A stretch of 64,000 nucleotides of DNA from Sugiyamaella lignohabitans (taxonomy: Eukaryota; Ascomycota; Dipodascomycetes; Dipodascales; Trichomonascaceae). The position numbers were made by a program, and so were the translations under genes. The stretch is from contig NC_031672.1 of the NCBI RefSeq assembly GCF_001640025.1, positions 930,001-994,000 of the forward strand. The letters are read 5' to 3'. This document shows positions 40,763-50,976 of the stretch, piece by piece. The stretch's first letter is position 1, and each line of letters starts with the position of its first letter. The notes beneath the pieces were generated by a model. That model ran no database searches. It worked only from the letters and a program-made list of their open reading frames with translations, and was not told the origin of the DNA.

Positions 40763-42229
40763 TGCGAATTAATGTGACAGGATGTAGATATGATCAAACG
40801 TGTAGAGTAAAGTCAACTCGAGCTATAAAGTAGCTGTAAATGTAGGTAGATGTAATGAGGATATGGTGGACCAATGGGCTTTCTTACAATTTGTGAGTCG
40901 AGCGGGGTCGAGTCCGAGGTCTTGGTGTACTTTCTTTCAAATATAACCGTGAAACTGTTTAGATTTTTAAAACAACAGCCAAAGCCAGTAGCTTAGAGTA
41001 AACCCGTGAATAATTAATTCGCTGATGTTCGATGATGTTCGCTGATGCTTTTACTGGTCAAGCTGGAACTGTGAAAATAACAGTGCGAAAGATGTGACTG
41101 ATTGATATAACAGATATGACAAATGTGAAAAAGTGATCCAGAGGCAACAACAATTACACTTGAAAAACACTAAATAAAACGGTCAAGAAACCCAGTGTAA
41201 TAAAAATAATATGAAAAAGAACCACAATACTGGAAGTGCAAGAGGCGTGATATAAATAACAAGTCACAGAAGCGGTAGTGAAAAAAACAATGGCAGTTCT
41301 TCAAGCGGACAGGAAAATTGTCTAATAAATAAACTGGCCGAAAATAAAAAACTCCGAGTTCGGTCGAAATAAGTGGAATACAGACGCCGGTTGGTGATGA
41401 GATGATGTTGTGTGTATGTGAGTGAGTGAGGAAGAACACACGGAACATTTCTGCGACAAAATATTACCTTGCCGCCGGTCGGCTCCTCCACACCCATCCG
41501 AAACTGCTGGGGTCGGCCATTCAGTGGCTCTAATTTTTACTCGCTGCTTCCACTCAGCCGCACACCAGGGTTGCGGCTTCTTTTAACTTTTCACCCGCGC
41601 CCGCGGCACGCTCTCCTGCGAAGCAGGAGCTACGGGGTCTGGGGCGGAGCCCCAGCCGCCGGAGGCAGTCAATCACCCCGGGGGTCCGCTCATGCCTCCG
41701 GCGGCTGGGGCTGCGCCCCAGACCCCCCGGCTCCTCTCGCTTCGCTCGAGTCGAGACGTCGGGGGTAGTCGGGTAGGGGTATGTGCCGCAATCGCGGGTA
41801 TGTGGGTTAGGGTGGGGTGTTTCAGGGGAACGGCAGATCAGGCAGCCAGCGGGTTAAGTGAGCTGGTGTGGATGTAATCAGCTGGCGGATCAGGGAGTCA
41901 GACTGCCGGGTCTATTGAGAAGTGAAAGTGTTTGAGATTGAGAAGACTGGACTGGAACTTGGAAGAGAAAGAAGAAAGACAGGTTTTATATTTTGCATTG
42001 GTTAAAGCATTGGATTTGTTTGGAGTGTCTTATTTTATTTTTGGTACTACGAGGAAGTCTGGAGGTCTGGTTTATGCTGGTGGTGCTGCTGCTGCTACTG
42101 CTCACGGTCTAGATTCGAGAGTCGGTTTTTTTGGATTTTGGGCTTTTGAGGCCATTGGCTTGCTTATAGCCAATTTAAGTACTTCTAGCACAGGTGTGCT
42201 ATTGGTCTGTGGGCTATTTCGAATGAAAA
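40763..42229. other. divergent region between DHH1 and STE7
   Basis: 1.5 kb with a reverse-forward pair of repeat arms (41613-41753) and the STE7-like leader. No other gene supported. Confidence 0.55.
41613..41753. repeat. two GC-rich arms in outward order
   Basis: Reverse arm 41613-41665 comes first and forward arm 41695-41753 second, the opposite order from a complete unit. They may be two independent single arms or an inverted product. Confidence 0.88.
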
Positions 42230-42246
42230 ATGTCAGGTTCTGCTGA
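42223..42246 (+). promoter_or_regulatory. overlapping uORF at the STE7-like start
   Basis: An ATG at 42223, seven bases before the main ATG, opens a seven-codon frame that ends inside the main frame (TGA 42244-42246). Scanning ribosomes must leak past it. Confidence 0.4.
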
Positions 42247-44227
42247 GTTCACAAGACAGAAGTTGTCCCTCGGGGACGACAGTGATACCAGCTCACGAGC
42301 CTCTATTCAGGTCGGTATTGGTAATGGCAGTTCTATTGTTAATAATGGACTTGGATCCGGTTCTGGTTCTGGTTCTAATACACTGGATACAGATTTAGGT
42401 GCTGGAACTGTTCCAGCTGCTGTAACTACCGCTGCTGGTGCCACTGCTACCACAGCAGTTTCTGCCATTGCTGATATTGTAAGCACTGCACCTGCTGCTG
42501 CTGACAGTCGACCTGTGACTGACAATTTTGCAAGTCCAATTGATACTGCCAGTTCAGTATTTGGTGCTGGGATTAGTACTGGTGTTGGATCAGTCGGTGG
42601 TATCGCTATTGCTCTTCCAGATAGTCAAGACTCGGTTCATAGTCCGGTTCGCAGCACAATTTCCAGTGCTAGTTCCAGTCCGTTGACTGCTAACACTGCT
42701 GATACTGCTACAGCCAGTCCAAATAGCTCGTTTAATTCTGTCAATTCGTCTTCTGTTGACGATGTGCCAAGAATACTTCCTGTAAAGACGCTGAAGAGGA
42801 AGAATTTCAAGGCTCTTTCCTTGCCAGTATCATCTCCAGGATCTGGAAACATCAACACAAATGGACTTGGCAATGGACTTGGCAATGGAGTAGGTAATGG
42901 CAACGGCAATGGCAATGGTACGTCGAATGATTTTATGTCAGCAGGCTCCAATGGCGGTCATGTTCCTAGTCTGCTGGCCCCTTCAACGGCTGCTAGTGCC
43001 AGACAATCAACCCAGAGAGTTGCACCAGTACCTCTGGGCAGCATCAATGGAAACAATAACAGCAATAACAACAACGGTAACCCAAATAATAGTAATAGTA
43101 GCATCAACAATAACAGCAATAGCATCAACAACTTCAATAATAATAGTAACAACAGCAACTCTAACGATAATATCAATAGCAATATCAGCAGTAATAGCAG
43201 CAACAACGGTAGCAACGGTTCTTATGACACATCATATGGAGCCAGCGGTCCTGTGGACTCATCTATAAATAACTATTCCAGTAACAGCATTGGTGTTTCG
43301 ACTTACACAGGAGGCGGTAACATTGTGACCCAGCTTGCATCTCTTGAACTGGGAGTCGAGTTCAAATTGGATCTTCGAGAAGAAGATTTCGAAAACATCA
43401 CAGATCTCGGCCATGGAAATGGAGGCACTGTCAGCAAAGTAGTGCATGTGCCTACAAAAACAGTCATGGCTAAGAAGGTCATTCATCTGGAAACTAAACC
43501 CGCTGTTCGTAAACAGATTGCTCGCGAGCTTCATATTATGCACGAATGCGAGTCCGACTACATTGTCGGATACTATGGCGGGTTTGTCACTGAAAGTAGT
43601 GTCATTATTTGCATGGAATACATGGACTGTGGTTCTCTAGACCGCATCTCCAAACTTAAAGGGTCTATCAATGAAGGAATCATATCCAAGATTACCTACG
43701 CTGTTGTCCAAGGGTTGACTTATTTGTACGACGAGCACCGGATTGTTCACCGAGACGTCAAACCATCGAATGTACTCGTCAACTCACGAGGCCAGGTCAA
43801 ATTATGCGATTTCGGTGTATCTGGCGAGCTTATTAACTCGCTTGCCGAAACTTTTGTAGGAACCTCGACGTACATGTCACCAGAACGCATCCAAGGAGCA
43901 GCATACTCTGTCAAAGGCGATGTATGGTCGCTTGGACTGACCGTTCTCGAGCTGGCAATTGGTAAATTCCCGTTCTCATCTAACAATGGAGGTAACCCTG
44001 GCAGTATTCTCGATCTTCTACAACGCATTGTCAACGAAGACCCACCTGCACTTCCCGACAACGGCCAATTTAGTCCCCAGTTCCGCAAATTCGTCGACAA
44101 ATGTCTCTACAAAGAGCCTCAACGCCCCACCCCCCACGAACTCCTCGACCACGACGCATTCATCCTCACCGCCAAACACTCGGCCATCTCCGTCGAAAAC
44201 TGGGCCTGCGACCTCTGTATCGACTAA
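42230..44227 (+). CDS. STE7: MAP kinase kinase of the Ste7 type
   Basis: 665 residues. The first about 375 are low complexity: Ser/Ala/Thr-rich, a Gly-Asn repeat (NGLGNGLGNGVGNG) and a long Asn/Ser tract. The kinase domain spans about 385-640: LGHGNGGTVSKVVH glycine loop, MAKKV lysine, HRDVKPSNVLV catalytic loop, CDFGVSGELINS, activation-loop SLAETFVGTSTYMSPE with the S-x-A-x-T phosphosites of MAPKKs, and GDVWSLGLTVLELAIG. A short FxxxAWxCDLC-like tail follows. Sequence around the activation loop matches the Ste7/Fuz7 branch rather than Pbs2 or Mkk1. Expected role: pheromone/filamentation MAPK cascade. It is the neighbour of DHH1 and the YDL157C homologue, as in S. cerevisiae. Confidence 0.9.
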   Translation: MSGSAEFTRQKLSLGDDSDTSSRASIQVGIGNGSSIVNNGLGSGSGSGSNTLDTDLGAGTVPAAVTTAAGATATTAVSAIADIVSTAPAAADSRPVTDNFASPIDTASSVFGAGISTGVGSVGGIAIALPDSQDSVHSPVRSTISSASSSPLTANTADTATASPNSSFNSVNSSSVDDVPRILPVKTLKRKNFKALSLPVSSPGSGNINTNGLGNGLGNGVGNGNGNGNGTSNDFMSAGSNGGHVPSLLAPSTAASARQSTQRVAPVPLGSINGNNNSNNNNGNPNNSNSSINNNSNSINNFNNNSNNSNSNDNINSNISSNSSNNGSNGSYDTSYGASGPVDSSINNYSSNSIGVSTYTGGGNIVTQLASLELGVEFKLDLREEDFENITDLGHGNGGTVSKVVHVPTKTVMAKKVIHLETKPAVRKQIARELHIMHECESDYIVGYYGGFVTESSVIICMEYMDCGSLDRISKLKGSINEGIISKITYAVVQGLTYLYDEHRIVHRDVKPSNVLVNSRGQVKLCDFGVSGELINSLAETFVGTSTYMSPERIQGAAYSVKGDVWSLGLTVLELAIGKFPFSSNNGGNPGSILDLLQRIVNEDPPALPDNGQFSPQFRKFVDKCLYKEPQRPTPHELLDHDAFILTAKHSAISVENWACDLCID

Positions 44228-44285
44228 TAATCTAGCAAATTCCCACCTGCCTCCGGCTCCGCCCTCGTTCGCGGAGTCGGTTGTG

Positions 44286-44421
44286 CCTCCGGCGGCTGGG
44301 GCGCTGCCCCAGACCCCGTGGCTCCTGCTTCGCAGGAGAACTGCTGCGATCCCCCACAAAAACGACTCGAGCGAAGCGAGAGGAGCAGCGGGGTCTGGGG
44401 CGGAGCCCCAGCCGCCGGAGG
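44286..44421. repeat. GC-rich inverted-repeat element, complete
   Basis: Left arm 44286-44338, right arm 44362-44421, in the convergent spacer of two genes. A partial terminal copy (GCCTCCGGCTCCGCC) lies just before it at about 44249. Confidence 0.9.
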
Positions 44422-44468
44422 CACACGCCCCCCTTTAAAAAGATAACAGAGTTGAATATGTACAGAAG

Positions 44469-44762
44469 TCAGTGGAGTTTTGAGTCGGCCTCTTTGGAGA
44501 GCATGAGAGTGTCGTAGGCTCGGTAGAGTCCGAGTGCGAGCACGCCGACACCGCCCAGACGGACCGTGGCCCGCCAGGCTGGAGTGGCGGCCTGGGGGAG
44601 TGGCTGGCCCTCTTTGGCCATGAACACTGCTCCAGATGCCATGTAACCACCTCCGGCAATCATGACAGCAGCCGACGTCAGCAGACAGGGAAAGCACGGT
44701 TCTTGTGGCTGCTGGCCGTTTGGTGGCGTTTTCGGGTTGAACACGTCCAGAATGTTCGACAT
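44469..44762 (-). CDS. small mitochondrial membrane protein, YDL157C/Dmo2-like (DMAC1 family)
   Basis: 97 residues. After a Pro-rich N-terminus comes PCFPCLLTSAAVMIAGGGYMASGAVF, with the paired cysteines and the Gly-rich membrane helix of the DUF4536/TMEM261 (DMAC1) family. A second hydrophobic stretch (VRLGGVGVLALGLYRAYDTLM) follows. It probably sits in the inner mitochondrial membrane and has been linked to respiratory assembly in relatives. Position supports the call: in S. cerevisiae YDL157C lies between STE7 and CMR1 and has the same orientation relative to STE7. Confidence 0.75.
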   Translation of the reverse strand: MSNILDVFNPKTPPNGQQPQEPCFPCLLTSAAVMIAGGGYMASGAVFMAKEGQPLPQAATPAWRATVRLGGVGVLALGLYRAYDTLMLSKEADSKLH

Positions 44763-44867
44763 TGTAGTGTGAATGTGGTTGGTGAAGATATCATCAGATC
44801 AGATCACCTTCCAAAATGACAGTGAAGTATTCGACTCCGTTATAGCGATATTCAGGGGGTGGCATGC

Positions 44868-45001
44868 CTCCGGCGGCTGGGGCTCTGCCCCAGACCCCGT
44901 GGCTCCTCTCGCTTCGCTCGAGTCGATTTCGTCCACGGTTTGGGCAGTCTCCTGCCAAGCAGGAGCTACGGGGTCTGGGACAGCGCCCCAGCCGCCGGAG
45001 G
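44868..45001. repeat. GC-rich inverted-repeat element, complete (134 bp)
   Basis: Forward arm 44868-44925 and reverse arm 44949-45001. The reverse arm has one unpaired change in the hairpin (CTCCTGC-CAA-GCAGGAG). Confidence 0.9.
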
Positions 45002-45295
45002 CACTGATCCCGACCCCTGTTATACGGTCTACTGCATGGGTTAAACTAGCGAGAAAAGCGTTCTGAAGGGAATAAAATGGGGATACCCAACAAAATCTAT
45101 AGCAAAGTAGCTGGGAGGAGCTGAATAGAGGCCTGGATATGACCTAAATCGACTGCTGTTTATAAAGTCGACTGGAAAATAGTTTTCTAGGCATTTCATC
45201 TTTGGACGGATCACTACCTGTGTCAGGCCCAATTGATTGGATATATCAGGCCGGGGGCCGGGAATTGCTTGCAAAGCGACATACTGGGCCCAATG

Positions 45296-45428
45296 TTTCC
45301 GGCGGCTGGGGCTCTGCCCCAGACCCCGTTGCTCCTGCTTCGCAGGAGTTACTGGGATCGCAGAAGAAACGACTCGAGCGTAGCGAGAGGAGCAGTGGGG
45401 TCTGGGGCGTAGCCCCAGCCGCCGGGGG
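45296..45428. repeat. GC-rich inverted-repeat element, complete, slightly degraded ends
   Basis: Left arm starts TTTCCGGCGG instead of CCTCCGGCGG; right arm ends GCCGCCGGGGG. Core and hairpins are intact. Confidence 0.88.
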
Positions 45429-46390
45429 CGAATGGCACTCTGTATCTCATGTGATGATCGATGTAATTGCGGTATAAATTATCCGAGTTATGTGCTACAG
45501 TAAAGTAAACTGGCTTTGTTTTCCGTAGTCCGATAAATATTCTTGCTCTAATAATGTTACCCGGAATTGACAGTCATACCCTAGCCCTCTACTTTCTCCA
45601 TTGGATCCATGAACCAAAATCCATGAGACCAGACTAATACTAGTTGAATGTAATCAGCTGGAGACTCTAGTTTGATAATAATTCTGTCGCTTAGAGACCA
45701 TTCCATGTGCTGATCCTGGAGTACCATCTGAGTTGGACTATCTGGAGGTATTGGTCGAGAGATGGCCCATTCTGTACATAAGGCCACATGAGTCAACCTT
45801 GGTGACTCTAGAAATATTAGTTAACTACAATTGGCTGGAGATATTGGTTTGTATATTCACCCTGGACATTTTATTCTGTGAACACACTGTGCTGTTCCCT
45901 GGATTTGCTAATATGAACGGTGGACTGGGGACCGTCGAGTGTTACCCGGTGTTGAGAGACCACCATACCGTGAATGTTCACCGCTGAGATAGTTCCTCTG
46001 TTTTTCGTTTTTTCCTTTTCGAATGTACTTATCCAAGTTTATTTTACTTGATATACCCACTATAGCAGCTTTTTTTTCCAGTACTATGACAATGTCTCCT
46101 GCTTTCAAAACTTTTAGTGTTACCCGGGAATGCATTGAATGCTCTCTCTATAGAAAATGGCATGGAATGTCGTGAGCCAGAAATAATAAAGTTTATATTG
46201 ACGAGTTTAACCACCGCTCATCGTCATAGGCATTGACAGCCTTTTTCTTTTATTATTATAACTTCGTTTGAATTCACCACAGAAAAGACATGTTCTTTTA
46301 GACTTCCTATCAGATACGACAGGAACGAGATAAGCGACAGCTGTGCAGGTGGCCGATATGCACCTGGAGCGACCTATTCTCCAAGCCAGG

Positions 46391-46618
46391 CCTGCCTCCA
46401 GCGGCGGCGGGGGCTTCGCCCCAGACCCCACTGCTGCTCTCGCTTCACTCGAGTCGGACGAGGGGGGTCAGTGCAGAATTTAAGTCTAGAGCCGGGTATT
46501 CCAGGCTTAGCCAGAGCGGTACCGAGAGAAAAAAAATAAATGGGAAGGGAACCCACACCCGACTCGAGCGAAGCGATACGAGCAGTGGAGTCTGGGGCGA
46601 AGTCCCAGCCGCCGGAGA
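46391..46618. repeat. decayed GC-rich element with insert
   Basis: Left arm 46391-46455 and right arm 46560-46618 carry several substitutions and small indels and are separated by about 100 bp of unrelated AT-rich DNA. Confidence 0.75.
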
Positions 46619-46869
46619 GCAGGTCTGGCTCAGCAACATGTTAAGGGGTCCCTGCATGAGATCTGACAGATGATCGGCGATGCGAAACGACGAACCCGAC
46701 AGCTCGTGTACAGATAAGATCTGACCACTGAGTTAGTATGCAGATCGAATCAACACTGAAATATAAATAGCAAAATGTTTTCAAGATTTTATGAGCAGCG
46801 AGAAACGTCTTTTAAGAACCGAGAAGACCGGATATAAAGCTACTGAGGAACAAGAGAGATTTCTGAATA

Positions 46870-47784
46870 ATGGAGTATGTACATTTTATTTATAGTAGTA
46901 GAGTCGACAGTGGTACTAACATGAAAACAGGACTAGTAATATCACTCTCACTCAGTTGGATACACTCCCTTCTTTCCAAAGTTTGAACTACTTTGAAAGG
47001 GCATGGGCTCGCTACTTCAGCTCGTTTGATAGCCCGCTAATTGCTACAGGACTATTACTCTTAATATCGCATGAGCTGGTATACTTTGGACGCTCCATAC
47101 CGTGGGCCATTATTGATATGATCCCATACTTCCGCAAATATAAAATCCAAGACACTAAAATACCAACTACCAAGGAATACTGAGAGTGTCTGAAATCAGT
47201 TCTACTATCTCACTTGTTTGTAGAAGCCATTCCTATTTTTGGATTTTATCCAGTTTGCGAGTATTTCAACATCAGCATTGGAGTGCCATTTCCTAGCTGG
47301 AAGGACTGGGCCATTCAGACAGCGACTTTTTTTGTTTTTAGAAGGCACTTGGCATTACTGGGGACATCGTCTTTTACACACTAAGTATCTGTATAAGAGA
47401 ATCCACAAACAGCATCACAAGTATGCCGCTCCATTTGGCTTAACGGCTGAGTATGCACATCCAGTTGAAGTAGCTTTTACTGGAACTGGTACAGTAGGCA
47501 GTCCACTACTATGGGCATATGTTTTTGGAAATTTACACTTAATTACTGTTCTTACATGGATTGTACTTCGCTTATTTCAAGCAATTGATTCCCATTCTGG
47601 ATATGAGTTCCCTTGGTCCCTGGATCATTTCTTACCAGTGTGGTCTGGTGCCGACCACCATGATGACCACCATCGCTATTTCACTGGCAACTACGCATCA
47701 TCGTTTAGATGGTGGGATTATTTCTTGGGAACAGAGACAAACTCCACTGTTAAAAAGAGACTTGAATCTAAGAAGAAGAAATAA
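46870..47784 (+). pseudogene. ERG25-like C-4 methylsterol oxidase, broken by a stop and a frameshift
   Basis: A five-base first exon (ATGGA, 46870-46874) is followed by a 56-nt intron (GTATGT donor, TACTAAC, ACAG) and then METSNITLTQLD and the ERG25 body (SPLIATGLLLLISHELVYFGRS). An in-frame TGA at 47181 falls inside the conserved KE..[10 protein letters not shown] segment. A one-base loss in the T-rich run near 47328-47341 shifts the frame before EGTWHYW. All histidine boxes are still readable after the shift: HRLLH, HKQHH, HHDDHH. Functional homologues oxidise the C-4 methyl groups of sterol intermediates in the endoplasmic reticulum. Intact splice signals and conserved motifs suggest a recent loss, probably of a second copy, or sequencing errors. 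Confidence 0.8.
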
Positions 47785-48513
47785 TCTCATTGCAGTATTA
47801 TAATTTATATACATGTATATATTGTCTATGTAACAGACCTAAGTAATAAAGTTATAATTTATCAAAATTGAAGTTGATGATCAATTTTTTTGCTAAGTAT
47901 TTCTGCCAAATATTTTGCCTGTGAATTAACATCGTGGATATATTATCTAATCTGAAACTATGTCAACGTATTTTGTACATGACGTACAGATCAACACAAT
48001 GCCGCTGCAGATACAGTTAGGATAACAATTAGCTACTCTGTATCTTGCATGTAAACGCATCAACCGCCCAACCCCTATGAAGAAACAAGAAGAACAAAGT
48101 CGCGCGTTTAGCTTAATTGGCAAAGCGACTATCTTAATAACTACTACTGCCCAAATAATATCTGACTAGCTGAGCTTCACAGATGTCAAAACGACGCTCG
48201 GCTATGCCACAAGTCACCTCACGAGAAGCTTGGGACACCTGAGATTCCAGGGGGTACTAGTACTAAGGCCTTAATATATCATAAAATATAAGTAAACCTA
48301 ATTGCGATATATATGGTCATTATCAGTTATTTCTTTATATCTGATGACTTTTAATTTACTAGATTCAACAAGCCTGACAGCTGCGGCTGGCCCTAATTAA
48401 GCTATGCACGAAGAAGCACCTCTTTAGAAACTAAATAATATCGATATTAATCCACACTACAGATCTGAAATATCTGCATACAATGGGGTTAGAAATTAAC
48501 CTTCATCCCACTC

Positions 48514-48567
48514 TGGCGAACCGCGAGGGACCACGGGGTCTGGGGCAAAGCCGCAGACCGCCTGAGG
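48514..48567. repeat. decayed GC-rich arm, duplicated with gene A
   Basis: A degraded reverse arm (CACGGGGTCTGGGGCAAAGC) in the flank of A1; its counterpart lies at 53445-53506 in the flank of A2. Confidence 0.65.
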
Positions 48568-48670
48568 CTTCTTATGTATCTAACTAGCTCAGATCTATTA
48601 AACAACTCAATTCACGTTCCTCGCCATTCCTCAGAAATTAATGACCCACCAATATACTGATTCTGAAAAC

Positions 48671-48671
<1 letters not shown>

Positions 48672-48728
<57 letters not shown>
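48672..48728. repeat. AAT trinucleotide microsatellite
   Basis: About 18 to 19 AAT units just after the stop codon of A1. The A2 flank has no such run, so it expanded after the duplication. Confidence 0.9.
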
Positions 48729-48738
48729 CCAACACTCT

Positions 48739-50976
48739 TTAATAAAAATATCTTCTTCTCTTTTTTCGACGCTTTTCCTTCGGGCAGTTCTCAAATTCCT
48801 TAAACAGCACTTTCAACTTTTTCCAGTCAACTGAAAAGTCAACATCTTTACTAACTTCTGTAAAACTATACTGGAAATTCGCGAGAACAACATCATTACC
48901 AGAACGAACCATAATACCATTCTTTTTACCATACTTATGGAATACGCCCAGTTCATGTATTTGTTGGTAGTTCTCTTTGACCGTTTTATACAAAAGTTGC
49001 AGATCTCGACGAACTTTGACCTCTTCTTCAACTGAGATATCTGGACGCTTGAGCTCACTTGCCAATCTTTCCATAAAATCGATGATAGGAATGTATTCAT
49101 TCATACTTTCGGTTACAATGATATTGATTTCGCCTTCTTTTAATACCTCGTAAATATGGGGAATAATACTTCCTTGAACACTGGCTAGCTTCTCAAATGC
49201 CAATTTTTCGGCAGAGAAAAGATGTTCCACACACTTCGGGTAACATCTAAGCGTGGCAAAAGTTCCATTCACTGTGGCGAACTCCTGAATAATAGGCATA
49301 TAACTTGTCATCACTTTAATCATCAATTGATCCCAATCAGCGTGGAATTGAAAGCGCCCTTGATCAGACTTTGGTCTAACCACCCGCTCCAGCCTTTGCA
49401 AATTCAAGTTGATTGCGGGCAACCGCTCATCTTCAGCGTGCCTGTCAGCTGTAAAGAACTCAGTGTGACGAATGATGTTAACCGGCGAAAATTCCATAGC
49501 ATCGGGGGTTGGAAGAATTGAAAACGGATTCGGCTCCATCTTTATTTCCATTGCAATGGACTTACCTCGTTTGACGGGATCTTTTTCGTTTGACCAGTAT
49601 GCTAAATAAGCAGCTATCGCGTGTCTGACAGTTGGTTCCGTAGAGTCGTAATTAAGGCGGAATATATCGTAATTCAGCCGACCATCCTTGTATCCAGTGA
49701 TATCAATGAAGAATGTTTCATAAAAACTGGATACTATGTAATGAATAAGATTGGATTTTATTAGATGGAAGCGAAGCTCATCCATTACCAAATACCAATG
49801 TGGACTACCATAGCATAAATTTAAATCGGAGCTAGACTGAAAATAAATTAATCCCACTATTGTCTGATCCTGATCATCCAATGACTCTATGTTCTTCATT
49901 GAGTGGATGGAATCAATCAAGATTACATCAACGAAAAAATATTCAGCCCCTTTGTCGATATGCCGATATTTGTCGACCTGGAACGACACATCATAACCGA
50001 GTTTGACATTACTACCTTCAGCAGATAACAATGGTGTTAAAACCAAGTTGCAGATGGCCAAAAATAAACATGGGAGTAATTCATCTGTGTCATAAGATTT
50101 GAACTCTGACGGAACTGAGGAGTCTCTCTCGTCCAGGCCATTTTCGGCATAATCTGAGCTAAGATCTTCCTCGTAGATTTCTTCACTGACTCTGTTCAAC
50201 CGAGAATTAAAACTATCAATAAACAAGCTCTTAAATTCATCTCTGCTTACTTCCCTTGCATTATATCCGTAGCCACCAACCGTCTCAATTCGAACCAAAC
50301 CATTACGGTGCCAATTGTGAATAACATCTTCTAGAGGTAGCTGAAGATAGACTTTGACTGCATGTGAAGACCAGCGACCACCCTTCCAGTCTTGTCCAGT
50401 ACATAGTAATTTCTCTGGGTTGAGGAATCGGTCAAAGTCTTTGTATGGGCCCTGATTTATGAACTTTTGATAGTCCGAAGCAGCGCGACTCTCAAGCAGA
50501 TATCGCTCACCCATTCTCGCATACTTTACATCATAGACATGCTTAGCAGTAGCCCACTGAGTGTGAAAGTCACGTCTTAATTGCTGTAAAACTGGGTTAC
50601 TGTCAGTGATTTGACTTATAACCTTTTTTTTACCCTTCTCCTGTTCCTCCTCCCATACCGCTACAGGGTCAATACAATTATCCAATTGGGGATAAATTGA
50701 GCCGTCAATGTATTCTTCGGTCGATGGCTTCCATGTATAACGGGTAAATTGCAGAGTACGGAGATCAGACTTGAGTTCGGCCTGGATGCGCCCAGATTGA
50801 GCCAAAAGACTGTCATCATCAGCTTTTACTTTGTAAAGCTGCAAATCATATTGATACTCAAGCTGGAAGGGAGTCAAGAAGGCCTCGCTGAGAATCGGCA
50901 CAACTTTGTACTCACCGTCAACACAATCATATATTCGGCGTGTAACCGGGGGACGAGAGGGGTTTTTTTCAGTCAT
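48739..50976 (-). CDS. Gene A1: degenerate nuclease-like plus pseudokinase protein
   Basis: 745 residues from the ATG at 50976, the start shared with A2; the frame runs 31 codons further upstream in this copy only. Residues about 330-470 recall the restriction-endonuclease-like domain that precedes kinases in fungal proteins. A VDVILID strand, then IVGLIYFQSSSDL where an active enzyme would have E-x-K, and SSFYETFFID..PTVRHAIAAYLAYW in place of the usual later strands are visible. The C-terminal third recalls FunK1-like kinases (FEKLASVQGSIIPHIYEV; INIIVTESM), but the catalytic loop reads HKYGKKN (680-686) without its Asp and the DFG site reads ANF (699-701). It ends in a Lys/Arg-rich tail. 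No signal peptide. Likely a binding protein, not an enzyme. The family call is by pattern only. Divergent from gene B1. Confidence 0.7.
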   Translation of the reverse strand: MTEKNPSRPPVTRRIYDCVDGEYKVVPILSEAFLTPFQLEYQYDLQLYKVKADDDSLLAQSGRIQAELKSDLRTLQFTRYTWKPSTEEYIDGSIYPQLDNCIDPVAVWEEEQEKGKKKVISQITDSNPVLQQLRRDFHTQWATAKHVYDVKYARMGERYLLESRAASDYQKFINQGPYKDFDRFLNPEKLLCTGQDWKGGRWSSHAVKVYLQLPLEDVIHNWHRNGLVRIETVGGYGYNAREVSRDEFKSLFIDSFNSRLNRVSEEIYEEDLSSDYAENGLDERDSSVPSEFKSYDTDELLPCLFLAICNLVLTPLLSAEGSNVKLGYDVSFQVDKYRHIDKGAEYFFVDVILIDSIHSMKNIESLDDQDQTIVGLIYFQSSSDLNLCYGSPHWYLVMDELRFHLIKSNLIHYIVSSFYETFFIDITGYKDGRLNYDIFRLNYDSTEPTVRHAIAAYLAYWSNEKDPVKRGKSIAMEIKMEPNPFSILPTPDAMEFSPVNIIRHTEFFTADRHAEDERLPAINLNLQRLERVVRPKSDQGRFQFHADWDQLMIKVMTSYMPIIQEFATVNGTFATLRCYPKCVEHLFSAEKLAFEKLASVQGSIIPHIYEVLKEGEINIIVTESMNEYIPIIDFMERLASELKRPDISVEEEVKVRRDLQLLYKTVKENYQQIHELGVFHKYGKKNGIMVRSGNDVVLANFQYSFTEVSKDVDFSVDWKKLKVLFKEFENCPKEKRRKKRRRYFY

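Larger units (their letters stand above)
44763..46869. other. left part of the accessory region, repeats and unassigned DNA
   Basis: 2.1 kb. Two well-kept repeat units (44868-45001, 45296-45428) and one decayed unit (46391-46618). Short frames on the minus strand (45908-46135, and 46207-46340 with a CLFCGEFKR segment) may be gene relics, but I do not recognise them. Confidence 0.45.
47785..48738. other. AT-rich spacer, 3' flank of A1
   Basis: No gene seen. It holds an A-box-like TAGCTTAATTGG (48109-48120) without a matching B box, a decayed repeat arm and an AAT microsatellite. The part from about 48490 is similar to the flank of the second A copy (53425-53640), so the duplicated unit starts there. 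Confidence 0.55.

Noticed and set aside
41932..42246. Open frame before the STE7-like gene
   Set aside because: No ATG at its start (GTG) and no domain; its last part only matters as a uORF.
45908..46340. Two minus-strand frames with KKAAIVGISSKINLDKYIRKG and CLFCGEFKR segments
   Set aside because: Composition hints at a decayed mobile-element or zinc-binding gene, but no family was recognised and repeats interrupt the region.
48101..48175. tRNA-like start with A-box TAGCTTAATTGG
   Set aside because: The A-box pattern fits, but no B box (GGTTCGANNCC) follows and no full cloverleaf can be drawn; at best a decayed 5' half.
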